Of a stretch of DNA of 64,000 bases, positions 25,017 to 34,065 are shown in pieces. This DNA is from Clostridia bacterium (GTDB taxonomy: Bacteria > Bacillota > Clostridia > Oscillospirales > RGIG8002). The stretch spans positions 1 through 64,000 of the forward strand of contig JAFZQJ010000006.1 in NCBI GenBank assembly GCA_017620395.1. The letters run 5' to 3'. The stretch's first letter is position 1. Every line of letters starts with the position of its first letter. A model generated the notes under the pieces. It was not told the DNA's origin, made no database searches, and saw only the letters and a program-made list of their open reading frames with translations. The translations under genes were made by a program, and so were the position numbers.

Positions 25017-27404
25017 ATGGCGAACGGAAACGGCAACAGACCCGTCGGAAGACAGCGCGTCGGCGGAGGTATGGGCAACAGCGTCGGTACCCACGGCGGC
25101 GGGCTCGGCACGGGTCCGGTAGGCAAACAGGACGCGTACTCCGCGCGCAGAAGCGGCGGAGGCGGAGGCGGCTACGGCGGCGGAGGCGGCGGACAGCGCG
25201 GCATCGGCGGCGGAAAAGGCGGTCTGATAGGCATCATTATCGCTATCATCGCTCTGGTCGCCGGCGGCGGCACGGGGCTTTCCGCGCTCTTCGGCGGCGG
25301 GGAGGAGACTCCCTCCCAGACTCAGAACAGCGGCATAACGTCCCTCTTCGGCAGCTTCCTCGGCAACAGCTCCTACAGCGACGGCACGTGGACGGGCAGC
25401 GACAACACCGGCAAGCTCGACTCCTCGTCCGCGGCGGCGAAGCGCACCGTCCTCTACGGCGACGACCGCGACACCGTTACGGTCATGGTCTACCTCTGCG
25501 GCACAGACCTCGAATCCAAAAAGGGCATGGCGACCGCCGACCTGCGCGAAATGGCGCAGGCGGATCTCGGATCGAACGTGAACCTGATAGTATACACCGG
25601 CGGCTGCAGCCAGTGGAAGACGAGCGGCATTTCAAACACCGCGCATCAGATATACTCCGTTGAAAACGGCGGACTGCGTCTGCTCGAGAAGGACGCGGGC
25701 GGCAGGAAATCGATGACCGATCCCTCCGCGCTCTCCGGCTTCATAAGCTGGTGCGCGAGGCGCTATCCGGCGAACCGCAACATACTCGTCATGTGGGATC
25801 ACGGCGGCGGCTCGGTCTCCGGCTTCGGCTACGATGAAACCAAGAAGGATTCCGGCTCGATGACGCTCTCCTCGATCGCGAAGGCGCTGAAGGACGGCGG
25901 CGTGAGCTTCGACTTCGTCGGCTTCGACGCCTGCCTTATGGCGTCGGTGGAAACCGCGCTGACGGTTGCGCCCTACGCCGATTACCTCATCGGCAGCGAG
26001 GAGACCGAACCCGGCATCGGCTGGTACCACACCCGCTGGCTGACGGAGCTCGGCAAAAACCCCGCGATAGATACCCCTTCGCTCGGCAAGATCATCGCCG
26101 ACGACTTCGTGCAGACCTGCGCGCAGCAGTGCAGGGGACAGAAGACCACCCTTTCGGTGACTGACCTCGCGGAGCTTTCCGCGACGATCCCCGACGAGCT
26201 GACCGCGTTCGCGAAGAAGACCGCGGATACCATCAGCGGCAGCGGCTATGAAGAGGTCTCGAAAGCGAGAGGCGACACGCGCGAATTCGGCGCTTCCAGC
26301 AAGCTCGACCAGATAGACCTCGTGCATCTCTCCCTGCTTCTCGATACCGCCGAGAGCCGTTCGCTCGCGAACGCGCTTCTCAGCGCGGTGAAATACAACA
26401 AGGTCGGCGGCGGAGTTACCGACGCCTACGGCCTGGCGGCATACTTCCCGTACCGCTCCGCCGGCCGCGTCAGCACCGCCGTGAATCAGCTCGACGCGAT
26501 CGGCTTTGACGACGACTACACCGCCTGCGTCAAGAAGTTCGCCTCGCTTGAGGTAAGCGGTCAGGCGGCGGGCGGCGGCAGCACGTCTCCCTTCGGCTCG
26601 CTGCTCGGCGGCTTGGGCGGCGGCTCCGGCTCTTCCGGCGGCGTGGCCGAACTGATCGGCTCGCTGCTCGGCGGCGGAAACGGCGGTTTCTCGCTCAGCT
26701 CGCTGCTCGGCAGCGACAGGGTCTTCGACCGCGATATCCCCGAGGATACGCTGATAGAAGTGGTGGAAGACGCCCGCATTTCCTCGCCGCTGATCTGGAC
26801 GGAAAAAGACGGACGCAGCGTCCTTTCGCTGCCCGAATCCGAGTGGGCGAAGGTCGCGGATATTCAGCTCAACGTCTTCCTTGACGACGGCAGGGGCTAT
26901 ATCGACCTCGGGCTCGATTCGATCTTCGAATTCACCGAAGACGGCGACCTTATCGGCGAATACGACGGTAAGTGGGTAGCGATAAACAATCAGCCCGTCG
27001 CGTACTACTTCACCGACAGCGTCGAGGAGAAAGGCGCGACCGTGATCCACGGCCGCGTTCCCGTGCTTATCAACGGCGACCGCGCGGAGCTGCTCGTCAC
27101 CTTCCGTAACGGCGGCGCGGAGGTCTCCGGCGTCCGCTATATCTACGCGGACGGTCAGACCGACACCGTCGCGAAGGCGGCGGAGCTGACCGACGGCGAC
27201 GAGATACAGCCGATCTGCGACCGCTACGCATACGACGGGACCTATGAGGATTCCTATATGCTCGGCGGTTCGTTCACCTACGCGGGAGAGGGAAGCTTGA
27301 AGGTCTCCGACGTCACGCTGAACCCCGCGGACGGAACCCCGATCGCGGCGTATATGCTTACCGACCGCTTCGCCTACGAGCACTGGACCGAAGCGATAAA
27401 GTAA
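25017..27404 (+). CDS. Membrane-anchored clostripain-like (C11) cysteine peptidase
   Basis: 795 residues. A Gly-rich, low-complexity cytoplasmic leader (1-65) precedes one transmembrane helix (about 70-90). The extracellular catalytic domain follows (about 155-510), with the family marks VMVYLCGTDLES, catalytic His262 in MWDHGGGS, catalytic Cys306 in FDACLMA, and SEETEPG. A second Gly/Ser-rich linker (about 520-560) leads to a beta-rich C-terminal domain (about 575-795) of unknown role. Family members cleave after Arg or Lys. The ATG at 25017 is preceded by AAGGAGG. It is a single-gene unit. Confidence 0.9.
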   Translation: MANGNGNRPVGRQRVGGGMGNSVGTHGGGLGTGPVGKQDAYSARRSGGGGGGYGGGGGGQRGIGGGKGGLIGIIIAIIALVAGGGTGLSALFGGGEETPSQTQNSGITSLFGSFLGNSSYSDGTWTGSDNTGKLDSSSAAAKRTVLYGDDRDTVTVMVYLCGTDLESKKGMATADLREMAQADLGSNVNLIVYTGGCSQWKTSGISNTAHQIYSVENGGLRLLEKDAGGRKSMTDPSALSGFISWCARRYPANRNILVMWDHGGGSVSGFGYDETKKDSGSMTLSSIAKALKDGGVSFDFVGFDACLMASVETALTVAPYADYLIGSEETEPGIGWYHTRWLTELGKNPAIDTPSLGKIIADDFVQTCAQQCRGQKTTLSVTDLAELSATIPDELTAFAKKTADTISGSGYEEVSKARGDTREFGASSKLDQIDLVHLSLLLDTAESRSLANALLSAVKYNKVGGGVTDAYGLAAYFPYRSAGRVSTAVNQLDAIGFDDDYTACVKKFASLEVSGQAAGGGSTSPFGSLLGGLGGGSGSSGGVAELIGSLLGGGNGGFSLSSLLGSDRVFDRDIPEDTLIEVVEDARISSPLIWTEKDGRSVLSLPESEWAKVADIQLNVFLDDGRGYIDLGLDSIFEFTEDGDLIGEYDGKWVAINNQPVAYYFTDSVEEKGATVIHGRVPVLINGDRAELLVTFRNGGAEVSGVRYIYADGQTDTVAKAAELTDGDEIQPICDRYAYDGTYEDSYMLGGSFTYAGEGSLKVSDVTLNPADGTPIAAYMLTDRFAYEHWTEAIK

Positions 27405-27440
27405 GACGCCTGATAAGCACAATTAAAGGATAAAGTAAGA

Positions 27441-27475
27441 AACACGGCGGGGCTTCAAAGAAGCCCCGCCGTGTT
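27441..27475. terminator. Hairpin after the protease gene
   Basis: Perfect 16-bp stem (27441-27456 with 27460-27475), AAA loop. There is no long T-run, so termination may be weak, but it also faces the leftward restriction gene. Confidence 0.6.
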
Positions 27476-27505
27476 GATAAGAATGAATTGTGAATTATTT
27501 GGTTT

Positions 27506-29644
27506 TTATACACAGATTCTCATAAATCTCTTAAACTGATCCAGCGTTATATTCTTTTCGTTACCGTTAGCAAGCCGCGTAATATGCCATTCATCGCCTT
27601 TATATACCGGGAGATAGAAATAGTATCCCGTCAATAACGATGCTTGTTTATAGCACTTTTTCAGTTCTTCGACTTTCAGTTTATATGCGGTGGAGTCAAA
27701 CGCCGCCGGTGTTGCATTTGATATGTTTACGCTTTTTACCTCAAACAAATGAATCCGGTCGAAAGAATCCTTCATGATGAAATCCGGATACGACGAATGG
27801 ACGCCGCCCAAGCAGTATTCAAACTTTATTTCGGAGTTCAAAAGATAGTTTTTGCCCCACAGGTATTTCTGCGCAGCATCTATCCTTTCCGGCTCAATTT
27901 CGCCAAAAAGATTAACCTGACCAGCTTTAGGATTTTTCTTGCCCGTCAACACCCGTTTTCCAACACGCTTTCCGCTAAATCCGTCAGCATCCGAAGTAAC
28001 AAGCTCTTTAATAATGCTTGCCCATTCGCGTTCAGCTTCACTATCAAATGAGAACTTGTCCTTTCCGTCTCTTCTTCTCCAAACCCAGTCGCCTATATTA
28101 ACATAATTGCCATTGTCAACATAGGAAGAGGTAACGGGAAACGACACTTCACGTGTCGCGCCGGAATCATCAGTTGTCAACTCCATACTCTTCGCGTAAT
28201 CGCAGGAATAACGATTGCTTTCCGATGCGATTTTCTCGGCGTGTTCGGCAACCTTCCACCATTTTTCTATGCTTTTGTCAACATAATCATAGCAGAGATC
28301 CATCGTGGCATCGTCAAGCTTCTGCATTGCCTTATAAAGCTCGAAAATGTTTGAATTACTGGATATATTCGGTTGACTCGATAAAAACGCCTCAAGATCA
28401 AAGCCACTTTTTTCCGTGAGCGGCTTCAACCGTGTGGTATGTATTTTTATAGCGTTTGTAATATCCTCCGGCTCATCCCACAAGCGAACGCCGAGCGTTT
28501 TTCTGACGTTATCATCGATATTTGCCCAAATCCACGCCGTCATAGCCAGCTCTTGCGCTTGCGGAGAAAGTCGCTCGTAATCAAGGAGTCGAGGATTTCT
28601 TCTGACTCTGCCGATAACCTGTTCTCCGAGAGTAGGGCTATGCACGTCTCTGACTTGATAAAGCATACACGCTCTCGGAATATCCCAACCTTCGGATATG
28701 ACCATCTTGAAAATGATTATATCAATACCGCTTGTGTTCTCTTTTGCATAGTCTTTCCATCTGGAAACAGGAAGCTTTTTGGCTTTGAAAACGTCGTTTG
28801 TATCACAATCGGCATCCTTATCAACAATAAGCATCCATTTTAAGTCTTGATGCTCCGCTTTGTTGAGTTCCGGGAATATTAGATTGTTTAATTCATAGGT
28901 TCCTTGCTCGCCATTGGAAATCTGAATAATAAGGCAGGGATTAACGCCGAGAAGATTACGATAATTCTCCTTGACTTCTTCAAATTTGTTGATCGCATCG
29001 CCGACCGTATCGTTTTCTTCACCCTCGACAATATGTTTGATTAATTTTGCGTTTTCGGCATCGGTCGATTTAATCTCCACATCGGGGTGCTGTTCTCTGC
29101 GAAGATTAGGCGTAGCGGAAAAGTTCAGTACTTTCGCAAAATACGTATCAGACAGCGTGTCAAGGTTATTTGTTGCAATATGGCACTCGTCTTTGATGAG
29201 AAATACTTCTTTGCAGTCATCCCAAGAGTACCATCCGGTGATTTCTTGCAAAAATGCATCCATGGCGCCTTGCATCAACCTTCCGCCCTTTTTATAAAGG
29301 TCACGAGGAAGGATATACACGTTATAATCCGTGGGAATATACAACCGTTCTTCTCCGGACAATTCGGTAGAAATAAGATACGGATTCAGATGCGGGAATG
29401 CCCCTGTTTGTTGATACTCGCAAAACTTTGAATAGTTTTGTCCGGCAAGATCGCCTTTGGATAGCGAAGATACAAGAAAAACTATATCGTCATTATTTTC
29501 AAGAACACGGTTCATCAAATCCGCCATCATATAAGTTTTACCGCTGCCGGTAGGGGCTTTGAACGTGATCTCGTCTTTGTCTCGGAGTTGTTCAACAAGT
29601 TCCGAAACAGCGTTGAGTTGAAGATCTTTCGCTTCCTGTAACAT
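27506..29644 (-). CDS. Type III restriction enzyme, Res (helicase-nuclease) subunit
   Basis: 712 residues. The SF2 helicase core carries Walker A APTGSGKT (30-37), the DECH box (about 150) and late motifs VISEGWDIPRA and GRVRRNP. The C-terminal nuclease shows the PD-(D/E)xK pattern, PDF then EVK (about 617-640). Together with the adjacent Mod it forms a type III system that translocates on and cuts unmethylated DNA. At 712 residues it is shorter than many Res proteins (about 900-1000), yet all motifs are present. The start overlaps the Mod stop by 1 bp (TAATG). The region is much richer in A+T than its neighbours, pointing to transfer. Confidence 0.9.
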   Translation of the reverse strand: MLQEAKDLQLNAVSELVEQLRDKDEITFKAPTGSGKTYMMADLMNRVLENNDDIVFLVSSLSKGDLAGQNYSKFCEYQQTGAFPHLNPYLISTELSGEERLYIPTDYNVYILPRDLYKKGGRLMQGAMDAFLQEITGWYSWDDCKEVFLIKDECHIATNNLDTLSDTYFAKVLNFSATPNLRREQHPDVEIKSTDAENAKLIKHIVEGEENDTVGDAINKFEEVKENYRNLLGVNPCLIIQISNGEQGTYELNNLIFPELNKAEHQDLKWMLIVDKDADCDTNDVFKAKKLPVSRWKDYAKENTSGIDIIIFKMVISEGWDIPRACMLYQVRDVHSPTLGEQVIGRVRRNPRLLDYERLSPQAQELAMTAWIWANIDDNVRKTLGVRLWDEPEDITNAIKIHTTRLKPLTEKSGFDLEAFLSSQPNISSNSNIFELYKAMQKLDDATMDLCYDYVDKSIEKWWKVAEHAEKIASESNRYSCDYAKSMELTTDDSGATREVSFPVTSSYVDNGNYVNIGDWVWRRRDGKDKFSFDSEAEREWASIIKELVTSDADGFSGKRVGKRVLTGKKNPKAGQVNLFGEIEPERIDAAQKYLWGKNYLLNSEIKFEYCLGGVHSSYPDFIMKDSFDRIHLFEVKSVNISNATPAAFDSTAYKLKVEELKKCYKQASLLTGYYFYLPVYKGDEWHITRLANGNEKNITLDQFKRFMRICV

Positions 29645-31314
29645 TACTTATCTTCCTCCGGACGCTTTTTCCAATCGGCGTCGCTTACAAGAATTTTTTG
29701 CGTTCCTTCAAAGTTCCGGCAAACCCACTCGATCTTTTCTTTCAACGCACTGAATCGTTCTTGACCGTACAATGTTTCATCAATCACGTCAAAAGCCGTT
29801 TGCCCCGGAACACTTTCGAAATTTGCAACCTCCGCAATTTCATACACATCAAGACTGCCGCCTAACGGCGCGTTGTCTTTGATCCACTTAAAATCAGTCG
29901 ACCCATCATAACAACTCCCGGTCATAGTTCGCTTAAGCCGTTTTGTGGTAACATCATAGGCAATGCCGTTTGGATTCTCAGGAGTGATCTCATTAATTTG
30001 GCATAAAATGAAACGCCTATTTCCTGGATCTTCAAGGTTTAATTTCAAGACGGCTTCTCCAGTTGTTCCCGACCCAGCAAAAAAGTCAAGGACAATCGCT
30101 TCTTTATCAGGGCAAACCATTTTCACTAATTCATAAATTAATGCAGATGGTTTCGGATTCTTAAACAGTTGACTCCCGTTCTCGAAAATTTTATCAAGTT
30201 CTTTTTTGCCGTTGTCGTTGGAATATTTGTTATCAATAAAAGATAAAGTTGTGTATGATTTTGTTGCATCTATTGTTTCTAATTCGTTTTTGCCGTTCTT
30301 TTTTCTGCAGTTAAGATACGATTTTGTATAAATACGGTCATTCTTAATTACAAACAGTTTTTGTTTAATGCCCCATTCCACTGCACTTTTTGACCATCTC
30401 CATACCCAATCGGTTTTTCCATGCTTTCCGGCGTGCCTTTCAATCATACCTGCTTTTGTTCCGCCAGGGTAAAAAGAGCGGCCATCCATTACAATTTCAT
30501 AGTCCATCGTTTGACTATACTGAAGCGAATTATAATCAAGAGTTTGTGACAAGGCATATTTGCCGCGTGTTTCAACAAATTCATCTTCATATTTGTATTT
30601 CGACAGATCAGTTTTTTCTTCTTGGCTGAACTGAATATCTGTTGATAGGGTATATGCTAAAATATAATCGCTGTTTTTCGCAATTGTTTGAGTGGATTTG
30701 CCTCCTTTCTTTGTGATTCTTGATACATTGAAAAGGAAAGCGCTTTCGCCAAACACTTCATCCATTAAACATTTTACATATGCTTGATTCTTGTCATCAA
30801 TACTTACAAAGATAACACCACTCGGGGATAACAACTGCTTTGAGATAAAAAGACGCGGATAAAGCATTGAAAGCAAATTGTCTCTTGTAATTGCATTCTC
30901 ATAATTTGTCTGAGCAAATTCGCCCATGCTATCTTTCCCATACGGTGGATCAATATAAATAACATCAATTTTGCCCTTGTACTGAATAAGCAAATTGAGT
31001 AAAGCGTCATAATTATCGCCGATTATCAACTTATTCGGCGCGCTGTCGGAACCGTCAGAAAAACTTAAATTTTCGTTTTTCTTGAGGTATTTTATAGCAT
31101 CTTTTGTAATTTCAAGCCTTTTATCAAAATGAAAGCCCGTCCGCTTATACGTTGTGCCAAGTTCGGCAATGGCAATTGCCTCTGTTAGCGTTTCCGCATT
31201 TTGAATAAGCTTTTTAAGAAGATCGGCATTGCTCTTTTCAATAATGCCATCTTCAACGCGACGATCCAATTCGTTTAACAGTTCAAGTTTGCTTTGGTCA
31301 TAAACTCTATCCAT
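29644..31314 (-). CDS. Type III restriction-modification DNA methyltransferase (Mod)
   Basis: 556-residue N6-adenine methyltransferase of the beta class. The catalytic DPPY motif (122-125, in YIDPPYGKDS) precedes the AdoMet-binding FAGSGTT motif (about 413), the order expected for type III Mod. The middle region (about 170-400) should hold the target recognition domain. The start is the ATG at 31314, with AAGGAG 7 nt upstream. Mod gives site specificity to the complex and protects host DNA. I see no simple-sequence tract that would make it phase-variable. Confidence 0.92.
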   Translation of the reverse strand: MDRVYDQSKLELLNELDRRVEDGIIEKSNADLLKKLIQNAETLTEAIAIAELGTTYKRTGFHFDKRLEITKDAIKYLKKNENLSFSDGSDSAPNKLIIGDNYDALLNLLIQYKGKIDVIYIDPPYGKDSMGEFAQTNYENAITRDNLLSMLYPRLFISKQLLSPSGVIFVSIDDKNQAYVKCLMDEVFGESAFLFNVSRITKKGGKSTQTIAKNSDYILAYTLSTDIQFSQEEKTDLSKYKYEDEFVETRGKYALSQTLDYNSLQYSQTMDYEIVMDGRSFYPGGTKAGMIERHAGKHGKTDWVWRWSKSAVEWGIKQKLFVIKNDRIYTKSYLNCRKKNGKNELETIDATKSYTTLSFIDNKYSNDNGKKELDKIFENGSQLFKNPKPSALIYELVKMVCPDKEAIVLDFFAGSGTTGEAVLKLNLEDPGNRRFILCQINEITPENPNGIAYDVTTKRLKRTMTGSCYDGSTDFKWIKDNAPLGGSLDVYEIAEVANFESVPGQTAFDVIDETLYGQERFSALKEKIEWVCRNFEGTQKILVSDADWKKRPEEDK

Positions 31315-31424
31315 ATGCGTTCTCCTTTTACTGTATAAGCAATTGTTAGTAATAGATAACGATTCTTTTAATAATAATACCACATAACTGCATTTTTGTA
31401 AAGCGATGAATTCGTACCCTCGGA

Positions 31425-31612
31425 GTATGAAATGATATATCGCCTGACGGCGATATGATATGCTTGCTTCGCAAGCGTGATATACACTCCGCTTCGTTTC
31501 GTGTGTGATATAATATCCGTTCCTTCATACGCGAAGCGTATATCATGCCCGAAGGGTATATCACATGCCGAAGGCATATATCACCCGTTCCGCAGGGAAC
31601 GGATATCATTGC
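31425..31612. repeat. Array of short hairpins separated by GATATA-type spacers
   Basis: At least six small palindromes follow each other: ATATCGCC/GGCGATAT (31437), GCTTGC/GCAAGC (31462), ATACGC/GCGTAT (31528), ATGCCC/GGGTAT (31545), ATGCC/GGCAT (31565) and CCGTTCC/GGAACGG (31584). Most have a GAA, GCA or TTC loop and are separated by GATAT/ATATC boxes. There is no convincing gene in this 300-bp gap. Confidence 0.7.
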
Positions 31613-31640
31613 AAAAGGCAGCCTTTCGGCTGCCTTTTGC
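31611..31640 (-). terminator. Terminator of tmRNA
   Basis: Perfect 13-bp stem (31611-31623 with 31628-31640), 4-nt loop, with the T-run inside the stem, immediately 3' of the mature tmRNA. Confidence 0.75.
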
Positions 31641-31641
31641 A

Positions 31642-31991
31642 TGGTGGAGGCGAGGAGAGTCGAACTCCTGTCCAAAAACCCATCCGCCGCACTTTCTACG
31701 AGCGTAGCCGGCTATTTAAAAGATTCCCTTCGTCCGCCGCCGGTCCGGCAGGCCGCGGAGTCGGGTAGCTTCATTTTTCATGACGCGCTCAAAGCTTTGC
31801 GCGTTCACGTGCACCGCTCGATGACGCCCGTTCGGAAGCCGCGGTACTCTCCCGGCGGACGGCTGCCTTCAGTTAGGCAGCGATCGCAAATTCGTTATTC
31901 GCGTTTATTGTTTTTTGCGGGTATTAAAGTGCGTCCGCAGCACTGCTCGCTTATACGGGTTCCGAATCCCTGTCGAAACCGGTGCGCCCCC
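31642..31991 (-). ncRNA. ssrA: Transfer-messenger RNA (tmRNA)
   Basis: 350 nt. The 5' end GGGGGCGCACC and the 3' end CGCCTCCACCA form the tRNA-Ala-like acceptor; the T-arm GGAGTTCGACTCTCC is clear. The messenger part ends NNEFAIAA before TAA. The best reading of the tag is ANNEFAIAA, starting at a GCG resume codon, similar in length and end to known Clostridial tags. The exact resume codon is inferred. tmRNA with SmpB rescues stalled ribosomes. Confidence 0.93.
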
Positions 31992-32002
31992 GTGGGATAA
32001 AC

Positions 32003-32030
32003 ATTATAACACAACTTGCGTGAAAATCAA
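32003..32030 (-). promoter_or_regulatory. Promoter of tmRNA
   Basis: Leftward TTGATT (32025-32030), 16 bp, TATAAT (32003-32008), about 12 bp before the tmRNA 5' end. Confidence 0.75.
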
Positions 32031-32058
32031 GTGGTATTTTGCGGTTTTTTGGAGTTAT

Positions 32059-32499
32059 CTAATCGCGCTGTATCAACGTCACGCACTTGCTTACTTTGCG
32101 GAGCGCTTTTCTCTTAAAAAACCACTTTCGAGAAACGCTCACTCGTTTTATTAAATGCTTGTCATTCATTTTGCCGACACTCCAAATTTTGTAACGTAAA
32201 AGCGTTTCTTTATAGTATATATATTCGTACAGCAGTTCATTCTCGCTCAATCTTTTTAAGAATGAAACAACACTTGATATGTACGCGTGCTCACTTCTAT
32301 AAGTTGAAGCGAAGAAACTATCGGAATCGTTACCGTATACTATTTCGATACAAGAGTCGGAAACGTCTGCGTAAAACGGAGCGTCATTACTAAAGCGAAG
32401 GGCTAAGGACGTCGGCGATTCTTCTTTGGACAGTATTCTGATGCTTGTTTGAGACTCTATTTCAGGTATCAGTTTTTCAACTAAATCGGTTTTGTTCAC
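32059..32499 (-). CDS. Hypothetical protein, 146 residues
   Basis: I recognise no family. The protein is soluble and mixed alpha/beta in appearance, with an acidic first half and a strongly basic C-terminus (about 110-146, rich in Arg/Lys), which could bind nucleic acid. The start is GTG at 32499, with AAAGGA 8 nt upstream, only 12 bp after cimA ends, so it may be co-transcribed with the leucine/isoleucine genes. Its A+T-rich codon use differs sharply from cimA and resembles the restriction island on the far side of tmRNA. Confidence 0.6.
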   Translation of the reverse strand: MNKTDLVEKLIPEIESQTSIRILSKEESPTSLALRFSNDAPFYADVSDSCIEIVYGNDSDSFFASTYRSEHAYISSVVSFLKRLSENELLYEYIYYKETLLRYKIWSVGKMNDKHLIKRVSVSRKWFFKRKALRKVSKCVTLIQRD

Positions 32500-32511
32500 T
32501 GTTGAATTCCT

Positions 32512-34065
32512 TTATCTCAGTTTATACTCCAGCGAATCCGACAGCGCGATGAAGCTCGCCTCGATGACGTCGGCGGAAACGCCCACGGTGTTCCACGCGG
32601 AGACGCCGTCGGTGCTCTCGATGAGCACGCGGACCTTCGCGGCTGTGGAGTCCTTGTTGTCGATGACGCGGACTTTGAAGTCGCGCAGCATCACCTGCGA
32701 AATGCAGGGGTAAAACGCCGTCAGCGCTCTGCGCAGCGCGTTGTCGAGCGCATTGACCGGGCCGATGCCCTCGGCGGCGGTGACCTTGCGTTCCTCGCCG
32801 ACGCGCAGCGATATCATCGCGGTGGCGGTGCAGCCCTCGCCGCGGTCGGTCTCGCCGATGATCTTGAAGTAGTCCACCTCAAACGGCTTCTTGCGGTGTC
32901 CCAGCAGCGCGAGAACGCGCAGCTCCAGACTTTCCTCCGCGCCCTCGAACTGATAGCCCTGCGCCTCCAGGCGCTTGAGCTCCGCGAGCACGGCGTTCAC
33001 CTCGGCGTCGGATACGGGCGTGTCGGGCAGGATGCGCTCGAGCAGCTTGCGTACGGCGGCCCTGCCGGAAAGCTCGCTGACGAGCAGGCGGCGCTTGTTG
33101 CCGACCGCCTCCGGCGCGATATGCTCGAAGGCGGCGGAGTTCTTCAGCACTCCGTCTATGTGCGAGCCGCCCTTGTGCGCGAATGCGCTCTTGCCGATGA
33201 AAGGCGCGCGGTTGGGGATCTTTATGTTGAGATATTCGGCGACCTTGCGGGCGACGGGGGTGATGCGTTCGAGTTTGCCTTCCGGCAGGCATCTGAAGCC
33301 GCATTTCAGCTCGAGGTCGGGTATGACGCAGGTCAGGTCGGCGTTGCCGCAGCGTTCGCCGACTCCGGAGAAGGTGCCCTGTATCTGCTCCGCGCCCGCG
33401 AGCGCGGCGGTTATCGTGGAAGCGGCGGAGAGTCCGGCGTCGTTGTGGCAGTGGATACCGATAACGGCGTCCGGCAGGCGCTTCTTCGCGGCGGCGACTC
33501 CTTCGCCGACTACGTGGGGGAGGGTGCCTCCGTTGGTGTCGCAGAGGATCACGCGCTCCGCGCCCGCTTCGTGCGCGGCTTCGATGACGGCGAGCGCGTA
33601 TTCCGCGTCGCCGGCGAAGCCGTCGAAGAAGTGCTCGGCGTCGAAGAAGACGCGCTTGCCCGCGCTTTTCATGAAGGCGACGCTGTCGCGCACCATCGCG
33701 AGATTCTCGTCAAGGCCGGTGCGGAGGACTTCGGTGACCTGCCTGTCCCACGCCTTGCCGTAGAGGGTGACGACCTTCGTGCCCGCGCCGGCGAGCGCGG
33801 CGAGGTTTTCGTCCTCCTCCGCCTTCAGCTCCTTGCGCCGCGTCGCGCCGAAGGCGACGAGCTCGGCGTCGGTGCTGACGTCCGCGAGCGCGCGGAAAAG
33901 CTCCTCGTCCTTCGGATTCGAGCCGGGCGTGCCCGCTTCTATGTACGAAACCCCGAGCGAGTCGAGCGCCTTTATGACCGCGAGCTTATCAGAGACGGAG
34001 AAGGAGAGCCCTTCCGCCTGCATGCCCTCGCGCAGAGTGCAGTCGTATATCTCAAGCATTTTCAT
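32512..34065 (-). CDS. cimA: (R)-citramalate synthase
   Basis: 517 residues. It condenses pyruvate with acetyl-CoA to (R)-citramalate, the threonine-independent route to isoleucine. The TIM barrel begins YDCTLREGMQAEG and contains GIHCHNDAGLS and the GNADL region; the C-terminal LeuA-type regulatory domain (about 385-517) binds the feedback effector. The residue choice TLREGMQ and the length fit citramalate synthase rather than isopropylmalate synthase. Its start overlaps the upstream leuA by 14 bp. Confidence 0.88.
   Translation of the reverse strand: MKMLEIYDCTLREGMQAEGLSFSVSDKLAVIKALDSLGVSYIEAGTPGSNPKDEELFRALADVSTDAELVAFGATRRKELKAEEDENLAALAGAGTKVVTLYGKAWDRQVTEVLRTGLDENLAMVRDSVAFMKSAGKRVFFDAEHFFDGFAGDAEYALAVIEAAHEAGAERVILCDTNGGTLPHVVGEGVAAAKKRLPDAVIGIHCHNDAGLSAASTITAALAGAEQIQGTFSGVGERCGNADLTCVIPDLELKCGFRCLPEGKLERITPVARKVAEYLNIKIPNRAPFIGKSAFAHKGGSHIDGVLKNSAAFEHIAPEAVGNKRRLLVSELSGRAAVRKLLERILPDTPVSDAEVNAVLAELKRLEAQGYQFEGAEESLELRVLALLGHRKKPFEVDYFKIIGETDRGEGCTATAMISLRVGEERKVTAAEGIGPVNALDNALRRALTAFYPCISQVMLRDFKVRVIDNKDSTAAKVRVLIESTDGVSAWNTVGVSADVIEASFIALSDSLEYKLR

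Noticed and set aside
27476-27506. Direct repeat of the ssrA 3' end at the far side of the restriction island
   Set aside because: I looked for the GGAGGCGAGGAGAGTCGAA sequence near the left border and found none, so there is no att-site support for integration.
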